Positions 33,720 through 47,823 of a stretch of DNA of 64,000 nucleotides are shown here, in pieces. Location: contig NZ_JAGGPJ010000023.1 in the NCBI RefSeq assembly GCF_018613875.1, forward strand, positions 33,441 to 97,440, given 5' to 3'. The notes beneath the pieces were generated by a model that had not been told where the DNA came from, did not search any database, and was given only the letters and a program-made list of their open reading frames with translations. Position 1 is the first letter of the stretch. Each line of letters opens with the position of its first letter. The position numbers were made by a program, and so were the translations under genes. Source of the DNA: Arthrobacter sp. ISL-28. GTDB lineage: Bacteria; Actinomycetota; Actinomycetes; Actinomycetales; Micrococcaceae.

Positions 33720-34004
33720 TTAGCGGTGGATGTTGAAGAAAGCCTTGGGATCCTCAGAGCCCAGGAGGTCGCGGTGGAAGCGGATGGCGTCGACCGGTGT
33801 GGTGTCTACGAAGAGGACAGCCACCGAAAGGGAATGCACCACGGTGTATCTGGTGCTCCCTTCCAGCCAGGACGTCAGCCCGGTGTAGTCCTCAACGACC
33901 AGTCCGTTTCCCAAGAGGCCGCGTTGAGCGAGCAGCTCTTCGACCGAGTGCCATTCCCAGTCCATGAGCTCGTTGATCGCTGCTTCCACCGTTGGAACGC
34001 TCAT
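33720..34004 (-). CDS. Conserved-looking small protein, unknown function
   Basis: 94 residues from an ATG at 34004 (MSVPTVEAAINELMDWEWHS, then LEGSTRYTVVHSLSVAVLFVDTTPVD). It is soluble and mixed alpha/beta, with no Cys and no signal peptide. A longer reading to 34199 adds sequence with odd composition. No family is recognised. It is convergent with the deleted dihydrofolate-reductase-like gene and divergent from the next copy. Real coding is plausible because codon bias matches neighbours, but it is not certain. Confidence 0.5.
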   Translation of the reverse strand: MSVPTVEAAINELMDWEWHSVEELLAQRGLLGNGLVVEDYTGLTSWLEGSTRYTVVHSLSVAVLFVDTTPVDAIRFHRDLLGSEDPKAFFNIHR

Positions 34005-34309
34005 ATCTCGATGGTGGCACCGGCCTCTGACAATAAGGGGTACCCGAAGCGGTGTGTCGTGACCCGCGAAGACCCGCGTCAGCAATAGGAATCGCGGGGC
34101 GGCGCTTTGTCCTGAGTCACCGCGGCCCTCTTGAACGTCTGATCGCTCCGGGGATAGCATTCCGGCACGGGCGTCGTCGATGCCGCACCTATACAGCATC
34201 GGGTAGGTCAGGGACTTGGGTGCGGCGTGATTGTACCCGGACGGGAACCGGCTGTCCCTGGCTGAGGTGCCCAGCGGACATTGACGTCAATCAGATCGGG
34301 GAGCCGGCC
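34005..34309. other. 305-base intergenic region
   Basis: It lies between divergent genes at 34004 and 34310. No hairpin terminator, repeat or RNA gene was recognised; it probably holds two promoters. Confidence 0.4.
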
Positions 34310-34942
34310 ATGGGCGAGACAACTGCAGAGGCGTCAGCTGACCTGATGGTCGACCTGATCATATCCCTGGACGGGTATGCCTCGGCCGAGGGATGGCCCG
34401 GCTGGTGGGGTCTGGAAGGGCCGGAGTACCTTGCCTGGCTCGAGCAGGAGGGGGAGAAGGGCTACACCTTCCTTCTTGGAGCGAACACGTATCGGCTGAT
34501 GTCCAGCATGTCAGAAGAGGCCGCGGCCGAGAGCTCGGGATTCTCCGAGGACGAGGGGGCAAGCTTGACCGGCCTAGCCACTGTTCCGAAGGTCGTCTTT
34601 TCCTCCACGCTGCAGGCGCCCCTCACGTGGCCGAACTCGGAGCTTGTCACCGGGGACGCGGTCGAGGCCGTGAGGGAGATGAAACGGACCGGGACCGGGG
34701 CCTTGAGCACCCTCGGGAGCCTCAGCCTCTGCCGGTCGTTGCTGACCGCTGGCCTCGTAGACAGGTTCCGGCTAGTCGTCTTCCCAGTGATCACGGGCCG
34801 CACCGGGCGCGAGCGGATCTACGACGGTTATCCGGACGTGGCCCTCGAGATGGTGGACAGCAGGACCTTTGACGGTCGGCTGCAGCTGCTCGAGTACGTT
34901 CCCACCGTGCTCACCGGTCCGCCGGGAAGCCGTCCTATCTGA
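34310..34942 (+). CDS. Dihydrofolate reductase / RibD C-terminal family protein (copy 3)
   Basis: 210 residues from the ATG at 34310. Family features: MVDLIISLDGYASAEGWPGWWG, FLLGANTYRLMSSM, KVVFSSTLQAPLTWPNSELV, ALSTLGSLSLCRSLLTAGLVDRFRL and VVFPVITGRTGRERIY. It has the GLEGPEYLAWLEQE insert typical of one actinobacterial subgroup and is clearly divergent from copies 1 and 5. The biochemical substrate is unknown. It is followed 151 nt later by katG on the same strand. Confidence 0.87.
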   Translation: MGETTAEASADLMVDLIISLDGYASAEGWPGWWGLEGPEYLAWLEQEGEKGYTFLLGANTYRLMSSMSEEAAAESSGFSEDEGASLTGLATVPKVVFSSTLQAPLTWPNSELVTGDAVEAVREMKRTGTGALSTLGSLSLCRSLLTAGLVDRFRLVVFPVITGRTGRERIYDGYPDVALEMVDSRTFDGRLQLLEYVPTVLTGPPGSRPI

Positions 34943-35093
34943 CTCAATCCGTACGAATCCCTCGATATGTGGCCTGGAGTGGAATCAAGAAGCCGATGGA
35001 ACCCCTCGTGATGTTGTCCAGACCGTCCGGGGGATCAATTTGCACGACAGTGATTAGCGATTAGAAGCGAACACGAGACAGGAGAACACGGAC

Positions 35094-37295
<2,202 letters not shown>

Positions 37296-37315
37296 ACTCG
37301 CCCACTATTTAACTG

Positions 37316-37344
37316 GCCTCAACTGACGTTTCGTCAGTTGAGGC
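37316..37344. terminator. Bidirectional terminator between katG and clpC
   Basis: A perfect 13-bp inverted repeat (GCCTCAACTGACG and its complement) with a TTT loop lies between the convergent katG and clpC genes, 21 nt after the katG stop. Confidence 0.85.
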
Positions 37345-37378
37345 GAATGGGCCCCATGGTGTGGGCCAGAAATGCTGT

Positions 37379-39871
<2,493 letters not shown>

Positions 39872-39994
39872 TTCGCCACACTCCCTGGCTGCCCCTACCT
39901 TGATGCTACGTCCGGCGCGGCCCCGCGTGGAGGTGTGTTCGCCGAGAGGGCACTAAATTAAGGTGGCAGAGCCGTTCATACCGCGAAGTTTGGT

Positions 39995-40591
39995 CTAGCG
40001 GACCGCCCGATAGCGCACGTGCGTCACTAGGCGCGTACCGCCTACTTCCGTCGGTTCAATGGCGAGGTTTTTGACGCCGTCCAGAAGCCGTTCACCCGCC
40101 CCGAGGAGGATCGGTGCGATGTGGAGGCGCAACTCGTCGATCAGCCCGGCAGAAAGGTATTGGCGGACAGTCTGTGCGCCTCCGGCTATGGCGACGTCCT
40201 TGCCGGCTGCGGCTTCCCGCGCCTTGGCCAGTGCCGACTCGATCCCGTCGCTCACGAAATTAAACGTTGTGCCGCCCTGCATCTCCACGGGAGGGCGCGG
40301 ATGATGCGTGAGAACAAACACGGGGGCGTGGTAGGGCGGTTCGACACCCCACCAGCCGCGCCAGTCCTCGTCCCACGCACCTGGCCCGGGGCCGGCGAAC
40401 ATGTTGCGGCCCATGATGTAGGCGCCCGACGAGAGGATGCCCTCGATCGCGGCGGCGTTGGCCTCGGGTTCTTCGAACATCCACCGGTGCAGGTCTTCTC
40501 CGCCCTCGCCCAATGGGTTTGCAGGGCTCTGATTCGGGCCGGCGAGGTATCCGTCGAGGGATATTGTGAGATCGCATGTGACGCTGTTCAT
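39995..40591 (-). CDS. Dihydrofolate reductase / RibD C-terminal family protein (copy 4)
   Basis: 198 residues from an ATG at 40591 preceded by AAGGAACTC. Signatures: VTCDLTISLDGYLAGPNQSPANPLG, GAYIMGRNMFAGPG, VFVLTHHPRPPVEMQGGTTF, DVAIAGGAQTVRQYLSAGLIDELRLHIAP and LLGAGERLLDG. This is the subgroup often annotated as dihydrofolate reductase near antibiotic or stress genes. Function unknown; NAD(P)H binding is likely. It is divergent from the MFS gene that follows. Confidence 0.88.
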   Translation of the reverse strand: MNSVTCDLTISLDGYLAGPNQSPANPLGEGGEDLHRWMFEEPEANAAAIEGILSSGAYIMGRNMFAGPGPGAWDEDWRGWWGVEPPYHAPVFVLTHHPRPPVEMQGGTTFNFVSDGIESALAKAREAAAGKDVAIAGGAQTVRQYLSAGLIDELRLHIAPILLGAGERLLDGVKNLAIEPTEVGGTRLVTHVRYRAVR

Positions 40592-40775
40592 GAGTTCCTT
40601 CTGCGGCGGCAGTTGAGAGCATTGGTCAATAGCGCCACCCTAACGGGAATCGACGGCGGCTGGAAGGTGCACTCTGTGGCTCCCGTCCCACACCTGATGA
40701 ACCGGCACGGACGCCGCATCCCGACCGGACGGCGACCCTGTCCCGCTCCCGTTGGTTGTCACTACACTGGGACGC

Positions 40776-42284
40776 ATGACCGAGCACGAACCGGCTCCGA
40801 ATAGGTCCGCGGCGGCTCCAGACGGCGGTGCGGGCCTCCCTGAGAACGCGGCCGGTACCTCATCCCCGGTCGAGGACGGCAGCGCCCCGCGCCTGGCTGA
40901 TCCGGACGCCGTCGACACGTCCCTGCGCAGTCCGGCACAGCGGTCCCGCACCTTCGCCGGGATCCTGGTGAACACCGCCCTCGCCAACATCACGACGAGT
41001 TACCTGTGGTTCGCACTGACGTTCTGGGTATACCTGGAGACGCGAAACGTGATCGCCACTGGGGTAATCGGCGGAGCGTACATGCTGTTGATCGCCCTTT
41101 CCAGCATTAGCTTCGGCACGTTCGTGGACCGCTACCGCAAGCTGGCAGTGATGCGCTTCGCCGCGGGCTTCACCCTGGTGATGTTCATGCTCTCGGGAAT
41201 CATGTTTCTGCTGACACCCAACGCCCGGCTCCTGGACCTGACACAGCCATGGTTCTGGATCTTCGCCCTGATCATCCTGATCGGGGCGGTGGTGGAGAAC
41301 ATGCGCAACGTTGCCCTTTCCACCACAGTCACCATCCTCATCGACCCCGATCGGCGCGCCAACGCCAACGGAATGGTGGGCATGGTGCAGGGGCTGGCGT
41401 TCATCGTCACCTCGGTGCTCTCCGGCCTGTCGGTCGGGCTGCTGGGTATGGGCTGGACTGTCGTCGTCGCCGTGGTGCTCACGGCGCTGGCCTTCGTGCA
41501 CCTGCTCACTCTGCGCATGCCCGAGGAAGTGCGGGTCGCCGCCACGGACGCTCACGGTGCATTCGACCTGCGCGGTTCCCTTGCCGCCGTGGTGGCCATC
41601 GCCGGACTGTTCGCGCTGATCCTGTTCTCGACATTCAACAACTTCATCGGCGGCGTCTACATGGCGCTGATGGATCCCTATGGCCTGGAGATGTTCCCCG
41701 TGGAGCTGTGGGGAGCCGTCTTCGCGCTGGGGTCCACGGGGTTCATCGTGGGCGGAGCGCTGATCGGCAAGTTCGGGCTTGGGGCCAACCCGTTGCGCAG
41801 CATGCTTCTCGCGGTGATCGTGATGGGGTTCCTCGGTGCTGTGTTTACGGTGCGGGAATGGGCATGGCTGTACATCGCCGGCATCTGGTTGTACCTGGTC
41901 CTGATACCTGTCGTGGAGGCCGCCGAGCAGACGGTCATCCAGCAGGTAGTGCCGCTGCACCGGCAGGGCCGGGTGTTCGGATTCGCCATGGCGTTCGAGT
42001 CTGCGGCAGCACCGATCACCGCGTTCCTCATCGCACCGATCGCCCAGTTCTGGATCATCCCGTACGCGCGGTCTTCCGAGGGCGCCGCCGAGTTGGCCCC
42101 GCTGCTGGGCGAGGGCATCTCCCGCGGCATCGCCCTGGTGTTCCTGATCGCCGGGATCATCATGATCGTGGCCGCGCTGCTGGCCTTCCTGACCCCGGTT
42201 TACCGCCGCGTTTCGGCCTCGTACACGGAGGCGGCTGCCAAGGTGCAGGGAACGCCGAACACCGCCTCCTCGTCCTCTGGCTGA
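40776..42284 (+). CDS. MFS transporter (DHA3-like)
   Basis: 502 residues from the ATG at 40776. After a hydrophilic N-terminus of about 65 residues there are 12 predicted membrane helices, beginning FAGILVNTALANITTSYLWFALTFWVYLET. Sequences such as FGTFVDRYRKLAVM (motif A) and MVGMVQGLAFIVTSVLSGLSVGLLG suggest the macrolide-efflux-like DHA3 branch. The long acidic, Pro/Ala-rich N-terminus is unusual. No regulator is adjacent, and the substrate is unknown. Confidence 0.85.
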   Translation: MTEHEPAPNRSAAAPDGGAGLPENAAGTSSPVEDGSAPRLADPDAVDTSLRSPAQRSRTFAGILVNTALANITTSYLWFALTFWVYLETRNVIATGVIGGAYMLLIALSSISFGTFVDRYRKLAVMRFAAGFTLVMFMLSGIMFLLTPNARLLDLTQPWFWIFALIILIGAVVENMRNVALSTTVTILIDPDRRANANGMVGMVQGLAFIVTSVLSGLSVGLLGMGWTVVVAVVLTALAFVHLLTLRMPEEVRVAATDAHGAFDLRGSLAAVVAIAGLFALILFSTFNNFIGGVYMALMDPYGLEMFPVELWGAVFALGSTGFIVGGALIGKFGLGANPLRSMLLAVIVMGFLGAVFTVREWAWLYIAGIWLYLVLIPVVEAAEQTVIQQVVPLHRQGRVFGFAMAFESAAAPITAFLIAPIAQFWIIPYARSSEGAAELAPLLGEGISRGIALVFLIAGIIMIVAALLAFLTPVYRRVSASYTEAAAKVQGTPNTASSSSG

Positions 42285-42369
42285 GTGCACGATGTGTTGG
42301 GAATGTCCGGCCGCGCGATTAACAACATGATCTTGGCATCCTCCGCGACGCGATCCCGGGTCGGGGCGG

Positions 42370-43002
42370 CTAGGTCACCTGATTCGGGTCGGCGGTGGAC
42401 GTGGCATATTCCGGGCGCCCAGCAGGCCGATACGTCTGGATGGTTATACCCCGCGAAGTGCTCCGCGAGCTGACCAGGTCGAGAGCGGTGTCAGGGCCGG
42501 AATCGGGGAACAGCCGGGTACCCTGGCCGACTATGACGGGATAGGTGAGCAGGTCGATCTGGTCGACCAGGTCGTTGGCGAGCAGCCATCGGACGAGGGC
42601 GCCGCTGCCGGGCACCAGCAGTTCGCCGTCTTGATGTGTCTTCAGATCACGGACAGCTGCGGCGACGTCGCCGGTCAGGACGGTCGTACCTGCCCACTTC
42701 GGGTCGGTGAGGCTGGTCGATGCCACGTACTTGGGCCGGCTGTTCAGCGCGGCGGCGATCGGGTTCGTGCTCGGGTCGGTCATCGCACCCCAATAGCCGG
42801 CGAAGATCTCGTACGTCCGCCGACCGAACAGGAACGCGGCCGCGCCACCGTAGATCTGGTTGAGATAGTCGCCGGTTTCGGTGTCGAGAAGCGGTATGGC
42901 CCATCCGCCGCGGTCGAAGCCGCCGCTGCGGTCTTCGTCCGGTCCGCCCAACCCCTGCATCACGCCGTCCACTGAGACGTTGGTCGTGGTCGTCAACCTC
43001 AT
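42370..43002 (-). CDS. Dihydrofolate reductase / RibD C-terminal family protein (copy 5)
   Basis: 210 residues from an ATG at 43002 (GAGGTGATC upstream). MRLTTTTNVSVDGVMQGLGG and PDEDRSGGFDRGGWAIPL open the family motif; then FLFGRRTYEIFAGYWG, KYVASTSLTDPKWAGTTVL, ELLVPGSGALVRWLLANDLVDQIDLL and YPVIVGQGTRLFPDSG. It is close in pattern to the intact copy at 31909 and to the deleted copy at 33105. It is convergent with the MFS gene and divergent from the broken homocysteine methyltransferase gene. Confidence 0.9.
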   Translation of the reverse strand: MRLTTTTNVSVDGVMQGLGGPDEDRSGGFDRGGWAIPLLDTETGDYLNQIYGGAAAFLFGRRTYEIFAGYWGAMTDPSTNPIAAALNSRPKYVASTSLTDPKWAGTTVLTGDVAAAVRDLKTHQDGELLVPGSGALVRWLLANDLVDQIDLLTYPVIVGQGTRLFPDSGPDTALDLVSSRSTSRGITIQTYRPAGRPEYATSTADPNQVT

Positions 43003-43104
43003 GTCGTGATCACCTCGCCGAACAACAGCCGCATACCCCTTCTGGATCTGCGCTACTTGCTTCAGACAAGCACACTTGCTCCTTTGATGCGAGGAATCTC
43101 AGTG

Positions 43105-44072
43105 ATGCCCAGTAACACCAAGCTCTCCCGCATGCTCGATGCCGGAGCAAACCTGACTGTCGACGGCGCGCTCGCCACCGAGCTGGAGGCGCACGGCTGC
43201 GATCTGCAGGACCCGTTGTGGTCGGCAAAAGTCCTTCTGGAACAGCCGGAGCTCGTCAGGCGCGTACATCGCGATTACTTCCGCGCCGGAGCCACTGTCG
43301 CCATCACGGCGAGTTATGAGGCCACACCCTCGGGATTTGCGCGGCGTGGCATCGGCGCCGAAGAGGCCTTGGAACGGGTGGCCTTGAGTGTGCGCCTGGC
43401 TGACGAGGCGCGCCGCGAGTATCTGGCCGAACATCCGGATGCGGGCCCCCTGCTGATTGCAGGATCGGTCGGTCCCTACGGCGCGTACCTTGGGGACGGA
43501 TCGGAGTACCGAGGCGACTACGTCCTCAGCCGAAAGAGTTTTCTGAGTTCCACCGGCCTCGAATAGCAGCATTGCTGGAGGCCGGAGCGGATTTTCTTGC
43601 CTGTGAGACGCTGCCTTCATTGCCGGAGGCCGAGGCCTTGTTGGCTCTCGTGGGAGAGTTCGACGTCGAAGCCTGGCTCTCCTTCACGTTGCGGGATGGT
43701 GGGCACATCAGCGACGGTACGCCGCTGGCGCGGGTGGCAGCGCTCTGTGGAGCGTAGCCGCTCGCGGTGGCGATCGGAGTGAACTGTGTGCCGCTGGAGC
43801 TGGTTTCCCCGTCCCTGGACGCCTTGGGCAAAGCCACCGATTTGCCCCTGATCGCATATCCGAATTCGGGCGAAAGCTATGACGCAGTCACGAAAACGTG
43901 GGGGCCCGCCAGGGCAGGGGACATCCCCGCAGGTCACGTTAGTAAACAGCCCATCAGCCTTGCGGAGGGAGCGCCTATCTGGCGTGAACTTGGTGCCCGG
44001 CTCGTTGGCGGGTGCTGTCGAACAACACCACAGGATATTCTCTCCGTGGCCATGCTGTCGGAAAACCCCTGA
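43105..44072 (+). pseudogene. mmuM: Homocysteine S-methyltransferase, broken by a frameshift and a nonsense codon
   Basis: From an ATG at 43105 the N-terminal half reads VDGALATELEAHGCDLQDPLWSAK and continues to GSVGPYGAYLGDGSEYRGDY, then loses frame near 43530. The next frame carries PRIAALLEAGADFLACETLP and AWLSFTLRDG. An in-frame TAG at 43755 follows ALCGA, after which PLAVAIGVNCVPLE, LPLIAYPNSGE and the zinc-site VGGCCRTTP complete the protein. Cys ligands are all present. Two independent lesions, one of them a point nonsense change, argue for a genuine pseudogene rather than a single sequencing error. Intact, it would make methionine from homocysteine and S-methylmethionine. Confidence 0.88.
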
Positions 44073-44095
44073 CCCGAAGGTGCCGTGCCTTCGGG
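44073..44095. terminator. Hairpin between mmuM remnant and the debranching gene
   Basis: CCCGAAGG and CCTTCGGG form an 8-bp stem with a 7-nt loop directly after the mmuM stop codon and before the convergent gene ending at 44161. No U-tract is evident, so it is a modest candidate terminator. Confidence 0.5.
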
Positions 44096-44160
44096 CCGGA
44101 CACCTCGCTTACGCGCTACTCCAACGCCCCGAAATGTGGAACAGAATCGCAGCCTTCGAA

Positions 44161-46335
44161 CTAATCGGAGGGGGCAGCTTCAAGCCGTTCCGCGATTTTG
44201 GCCTGTTCCGCCAGGTCAGATGCCCAAGGTCGCTTTCCGCGGTGGAACCTCATGCCCTCGGGCAGCCCCTGGATAGTCGCGCTGGAACCCGAGATGTCGA
44301 TGGTGATCCTGCTGTTTGCCATGGGGGCGTTGGTGATGTGCAGGTCGCCGTAGGATTCGGGGAGGACTGGATCCATCCAGAGGCCCCCGCGGGCAACGTC
44401 GGCATAGTAGCCCATCAGGCTTTTCACCAGCTGGATTGGGGTGGTGGCGGCCCAGGCCTGCGGTGAGCACGCCGTGGGGTAGGGGATGGGTTCGTCGAAG
44501 TGCTCACGGCTGAAGCCGCAGAACAGTTCGGGCAGCCGCCCTTCCGAATACTCGGCCGCCTCAAACAGGGCCGTGGTGATCCGTTGCGCTTCCGCTACGA
44601 AGCCGTAGCGCAGCAAGCCTGCCTGGATGATCGCATTGTCATGGGGCCAGACGGACCCGTTGTGGTAGCTCGCGGGGTTGTAGGCGCCCATGTTGCTTGC
44701 CAAGGTTCGCACGCCCCAGCCGCTGAACATCTCCGGGGACATCAGCCGTTCGACCACCAGCGGGGCTTTGTCCTCATCGATGATGCCAAATAAGAGGCAC
44801 TGCCCCATGTTGGAGGCGCAGGCGTCGACTGGCCGCTTCTTGCCGTCCAGGGCGACGGCATAGTAGCCCCGGTCGGGCAGCCAGAACTGTTCGTTGAACT
44901 GCTTCTTCAGCTGCGCTCCGCGGTCCCGGTACTCGGCTGCCAGGCCCAGGTCACCGGCGTCATAGGCTATCCAGGAGCGGGCCAGATACGCGCTGTAGAC
45001 GTAGGCCTGCACCTCACAGAGCGCGATCGGCGGCTCGGCCAGGGTTCCGTCAGCGAAGTTGATGCCGTCCCAGGAGTCCTTCCAGCCCTGGTTGATCAGC
45101 CCGCGGTCGTTGAGGCGCTGATACTCCACGAACCCGTCGCCGTCCTTGTCGCCGTAGTTCCGGATCCAGTCGAGCGCCCGGTCCACATGGGGCATCAGGG
45201 CGGCGATGGTCTCGGTCGCGAATCCCCAGCGGCTGACTTCGCCGAACAGGGCTACGAACAGCGGGGTGGCGTCGACGCTGCCGTAGTAGGCGGACTTGCC
45301 GCCCAGCGCCAGTCCACTGGAGACGTCGAGTCTGACCTCGTGCAGGATCTTGCCCGGTTCCTCCTCGCTCATCACATCCACGACGCTTCCCTGGCGGTCG
45401 GCGAGCGTCTGGATCGTGCCGAAGGCCAGGGACGGATCCACCGGCAGCGCCATCAGGGACGCCAACAGCGAGTCCCGTCCGAACAGCGCCATGAACCATG
45501 GTGCGCCGGCAGCCACGACGATCCTGTCCGGGTGGTTGGGGTCCTCGATGCGAAGAGCGCCAAGGTCATCGTAGCTGCGCCGAAGTGTCCGCTCGACGGA
45601 GTGGTTGCCCATACGCAACACCGGGATCTTGGACACCCACTCCTGCCGGCGCAGGTCGCGCGGCGACGTTTCGCCCTCGTTGGGACGAAGGAACGGCGTC
45701 ACCACGCCCGTGCCGTCGACGGTAGGTGCCACACTCACGGTGGCGCTCCATTGCCCGTGCGCCGGGATAACGGCGTGGTACGTCAGGGCCCCCGGTGCGA
45801 CGTCGGCGCCGCTGGCTGACACGACGACGCCCTTCCGGACGTCCTGCCATGCGGCCCGGATCGTCAGTGATTCACCGTCGGCTTCGCGGGACTCGTCCCA
45901 GCCCCGCTGGATGCGTGCCTCCTTCACCTCGAAGAGGTCCGCGAAGTCCACCTCGACTTTAAGGGAAACCGTGCATTCGGCAGGGGCCTGTGAGTGGTTC
46001 CAGACGGTGATCTGCTCCAGGATTCCTGCACCTACCTCACGGAGGCGTTCAACGATCAGCGGGCTGTCCGCGTATCCGTCCGAGCGGGGTACGCGGCAGA
46101 CAAAGAGGGCACGATAGGGCTCCTTCGTCTTGGCGGCCAGCGGCTCCAAGGGTTCACCATCAACGGTCAGATTCCAGCGGGACAGGATCCGGGTGTCCTC
46201 ATAGAAAACCCCGTGCGGGTACTCAGGATGGATATCACCGTTTGCCGAGGAGATGCAAAAGCATGAACCCTCCACCAATGTGACCGTCCCTGCGCCCAGC
46301 GGCCCGGCAGCAGTGTCAGCATTCCATCCAGCCAT
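44161..46335 (-). CDS. Glycogen-debranching-like protein (amylo-alpha-1,6-glucosidase fold)
   Basis: 724 residues from an ATG at 46335 (AAGGAGTCGGG upstream). The N-terminal glycogen-debranching domain is evident (VEGSCFCISSANGDIHPEYPHGVFYEDTRILSRW), followed by a six-hairpin (alpha/alpha)6 catalytic-type domain with GAPWFMALFGRDSLLASLM, GWKDSWDGINFADG and GSVWPHDNAIIQAGLL. Proteins of this type act on alpha-glucans or are sugar-processing enzymes of uncertain specificity. Acidic residues at the expected catalytic positions appear present. It is single and lies next to an insertion sequence. Confidence 0.85.
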   Translation of the reverse strand: MAGWNADTAAGPLGAGTVTLVEGSCFCISSANGDIHPEYPHGVFYEDTRILSRWNLTVDGEPLEPLAAKTKEPYRALFVCRVPRSDGYADSPLIVERLREVGAGILEQITVWNHSQAPAECTVSLKVEVDFADLFEVKEARIQRGWDESREADGESLTIRAAWQDVRKGVVVSASGADVAPGALTYHAVIPAHGQWSATVSVAPTVDGTGVVTPFLRPNEGETSPRDLRRQEWVSKIPVLRMGNHSVERTLRRSYDDLGALRIEDPNHPDRIVVAAGAPWFMALFGRDSLLASLMALPVDPSLAFGTIQTLADRQGSVVDVMSEEEPGKILHEVRLDVSSGLALGGKSAYYGSVDATPLFVALFGEVSRWGFATETIAALMPHVDRALDWIRNYGDKDGDGFVEYQRLNDRGLINQGWKDSWDGINFADGTLAEPPIALCEVQAYVYSAYLARSWIAYDAGDLGLAAEYRDRGAQLKKQFNEQFWLPDRGYYAVALDGKKRPVDACASNMGQCLLFGIIDEDKAPLVVERLMSPEMFSGWGVRTLASNMGAYNPASYHNGSVWPHDNAIIQAGLLRYGFVAEAQRITTALFEAAEYSEGRLPELFCGFSREHFDEPIPYPTACSPQAWAATTPIQLVKSLMGYYADVARGGLWMDPVLPESYGDLHITNAPMANSRITIDISGSSATIQGLPEGMRFHRGKRPWASDLAEQAKIAERLEAAPSD

Positions 46336-46475
46336 CCCGACTCCTTCAAAGGACTGACCTCAACGGCTTTCACCGGACGGCGCCGCGTGGAGCCTTGCCA
46401 CCCGCCGATTCCCTGCCCAAACGACGCTACGCCTGCATGCCAATTGATGCCAGACCCCGCGTTGAGTCGTAATTA

Positions 46476-46533
46476 ACCTCCGCGAAGGGGGATACGTTGC
46501 CTCATTAATAATCCTCCGGTTGGGTCGGCGGTT
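46476..46533. repeat. Left inverted repeat of the insertion sequence
   Basis: Starts ACCTCCGCGAAGGGG and ends GGGTCGGCGGTT; complementary to 47761-47818 over most of its 58 bp, with the mismatches concentrated in the middle (about positions 30-35). Confidence 0.82.
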
Positions 46534-46566
46534 GCCGGGTGTGCGGATGCGGGTTACGCCGGGTGG

Positions 46567-47823
46567 ATGGGATTGACGAGGGCTGAGCGTAAGGCCGTGA
46601 CGAAGCAGCCGGCGAGGTCCTACCGGGCCGGTGACAGGATCCGGAAGGGAAGGATCCTGGACGAGGTCGTTGAGCTGACCGGCTGGCACCGGGACCATGC
46701 CCGGGCTGTGCTGCGGCATGCCCTTGACCCGCCCAAGCCCAGGCGGGTGAGGCCCGGCCGGGCACCGGTGTATGGCGCGGATCTGCAGCCCGCTCTGGTG
46801 TTCTGCTGGGCGGTACTGCGGGCCCCAGCCGGAAAGCTGCTGGCAGCGGTGATGCCCGAACTCGTTCCGGTGCTGCGGGAAGAAAAGGCCCTGGACATCA
46901 CGGACGCCCAAGCAGAGCTGCTGCGGCAGATGAGCGCGGCGACGATCGACAGGCGCCTGGCGGGAGAACGGGCCAAACTGCTGCCGCGCGGGCGGTCCCA
47001 CACCAAACCCGGATCGCTGCTGAAGTCCCAGAGTCCGATCCGGACCTGGGCGCAGTGGGATGATGCCGTGCCCGGCTTCGTGGAGATCGACCTGGTCGGC
47101 CACGAAGGTGCCAACAGCTCCGGGCAGTTCTGCTTCACGCTCACGGTCACGGACATCGCCACGGGCTGGACGGTGAACAGGTCCGTGCCCAACAAGGCGG
47201 AGAAGCATGTCTTCGCCGCCCTGCAGCATGTCATCTCCGTCTTCCCGTTCCCGATAGTCGGCATCGATTCGGACAACGGAGGAGAGTTCATCAATAACGA
47301 GCTTTTCGACTTCTGCCAGGAACACCGGATCACTTTCACCCGCTCATGCCCCTACAACAAGAACGACGGGGCGCACGTCGAGCAGAAAAACTGGTCCAGG
47401 GTCCGCGAACTGGTCGGCTGCCTGCGTTACGACACCGCTGCTGAGCTGGAGCTGCTGAACCAAATCTGGGAGCTGGACCGCGCCTTCACGAACTACCTGC
47501 TTCCACAGCAAAAGCTCGTATCCAAGACCCGTCATGGGGCCAAGGTGACAAAGGTCCATGACGCGCCGGCCACCCCGCACCACCGCGCAGCCGCCGACCC
47601 CCGTACCGACCGAAAGACTGCAATCCACATGAACACCGAATACCGAAAAATCAGACCAGCGGCCCTGTCCCGGCAGATCCTATCCCTCACCGGCCGGCTC
47701 GAAACCCTCGCCACCGCCAAGCAACCTGCACCCATCAAACCGCCGGTCAACGAGGACTGGAACCGCCGACCCAACCGGAGGTTTTCCAATGACGCAACGT
47801 ATGCCCCTTCGCGGAGGTATTGA
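46567..47823 (+). CDS. DDE transposase with integrase core domain
   Basis: 418 residues. An N-terminal helix-turn-helix region (DEVVELTGWHRDHARAVLRHAL) is followed by an rve/integrase core with the three acidic residues in VEIDLVGHEG, GIDSDNGGEFINN and DGAHVEQKNW. A C-terminal basic tail follows. This corresponds to large single-ORF transposases of the IS481/ISNCY-like kind found in Arthrobacter. The frame is complete and intact, so the element may be active. The last codons lie in the right inverted repeat. Confidence 0.88.
   Translation: MGLTRAERKAVTKQPARSYRAGDRIRKGRILDEVVELTGWHRDHARAVLRHALDPPKPRRVRPGRAPVYGADLQPALVFCWAVLRAPAGKLLAAVMPELVPVLREEKALDITDAQAELLRQMSAATIDRRLAGERAKLLPRGRSHTKPGSLLKSQSPIRTWAQWDDAVPGFVEIDLVGHEGANSSGQFCFTLTVTDIATGWTVNRSVPNKAEKHVFAALQHVISVFPFPIVGIDSDNGGEFINNELFDFCQEHRITFTRSCPYNKNDGAHVEQKNWSRVRELVGCLRYDTAAELELLNQIWELDRAFTNYLLPQQKLVSKTRHGAKVTKVHDAPATPHHRAAADPRTDRKTAIHMNTEYRKIRPAALSRQILSLTGRLETLATAKQPAPIKPPVNEDWNRRPNRRFSNDATYAPSRRY
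47761..47818. repeat. Right inverted repeat of the insertion sequence
   Basis: Begins AACCGCCGACCC and ends CTTCGCGGAGGT; it is the inverted partner of 46476-46533 and overlaps the transposase 3' end. Confidence 0.82.

Larger units (their letters stand above)
46476..47818 (+). mobile_element. Insertion sequence with long imperfect inverted repeats
   Basis: About 1.34 kb bounded by 58-bp imperfect inverted repeats at 46476-46533 and 47761-47818, enclosing one DDE transposase gene. Each end contains two blocks, ACCTCCGCGAAGGGG and CCTCCGGTTGGGTCGG, separated by less conserved bases. Beyond the right end, GCAACAGGGACCCCTTCGG at about 47828-47846 looks like an extra end-like copy. No clear short target duplication could be identified, so the exact ends may lie a few bases further out. 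The transposase frame runs into the right repeat. Confidence 0.82.

Noticed and set aside
40860..42290. 476-codon frame opposite the MFS gene at 40776
   Set aside because: His/Gln/Asp-rich translation antisense to a hydrophobic transporter, a frequent artefact.
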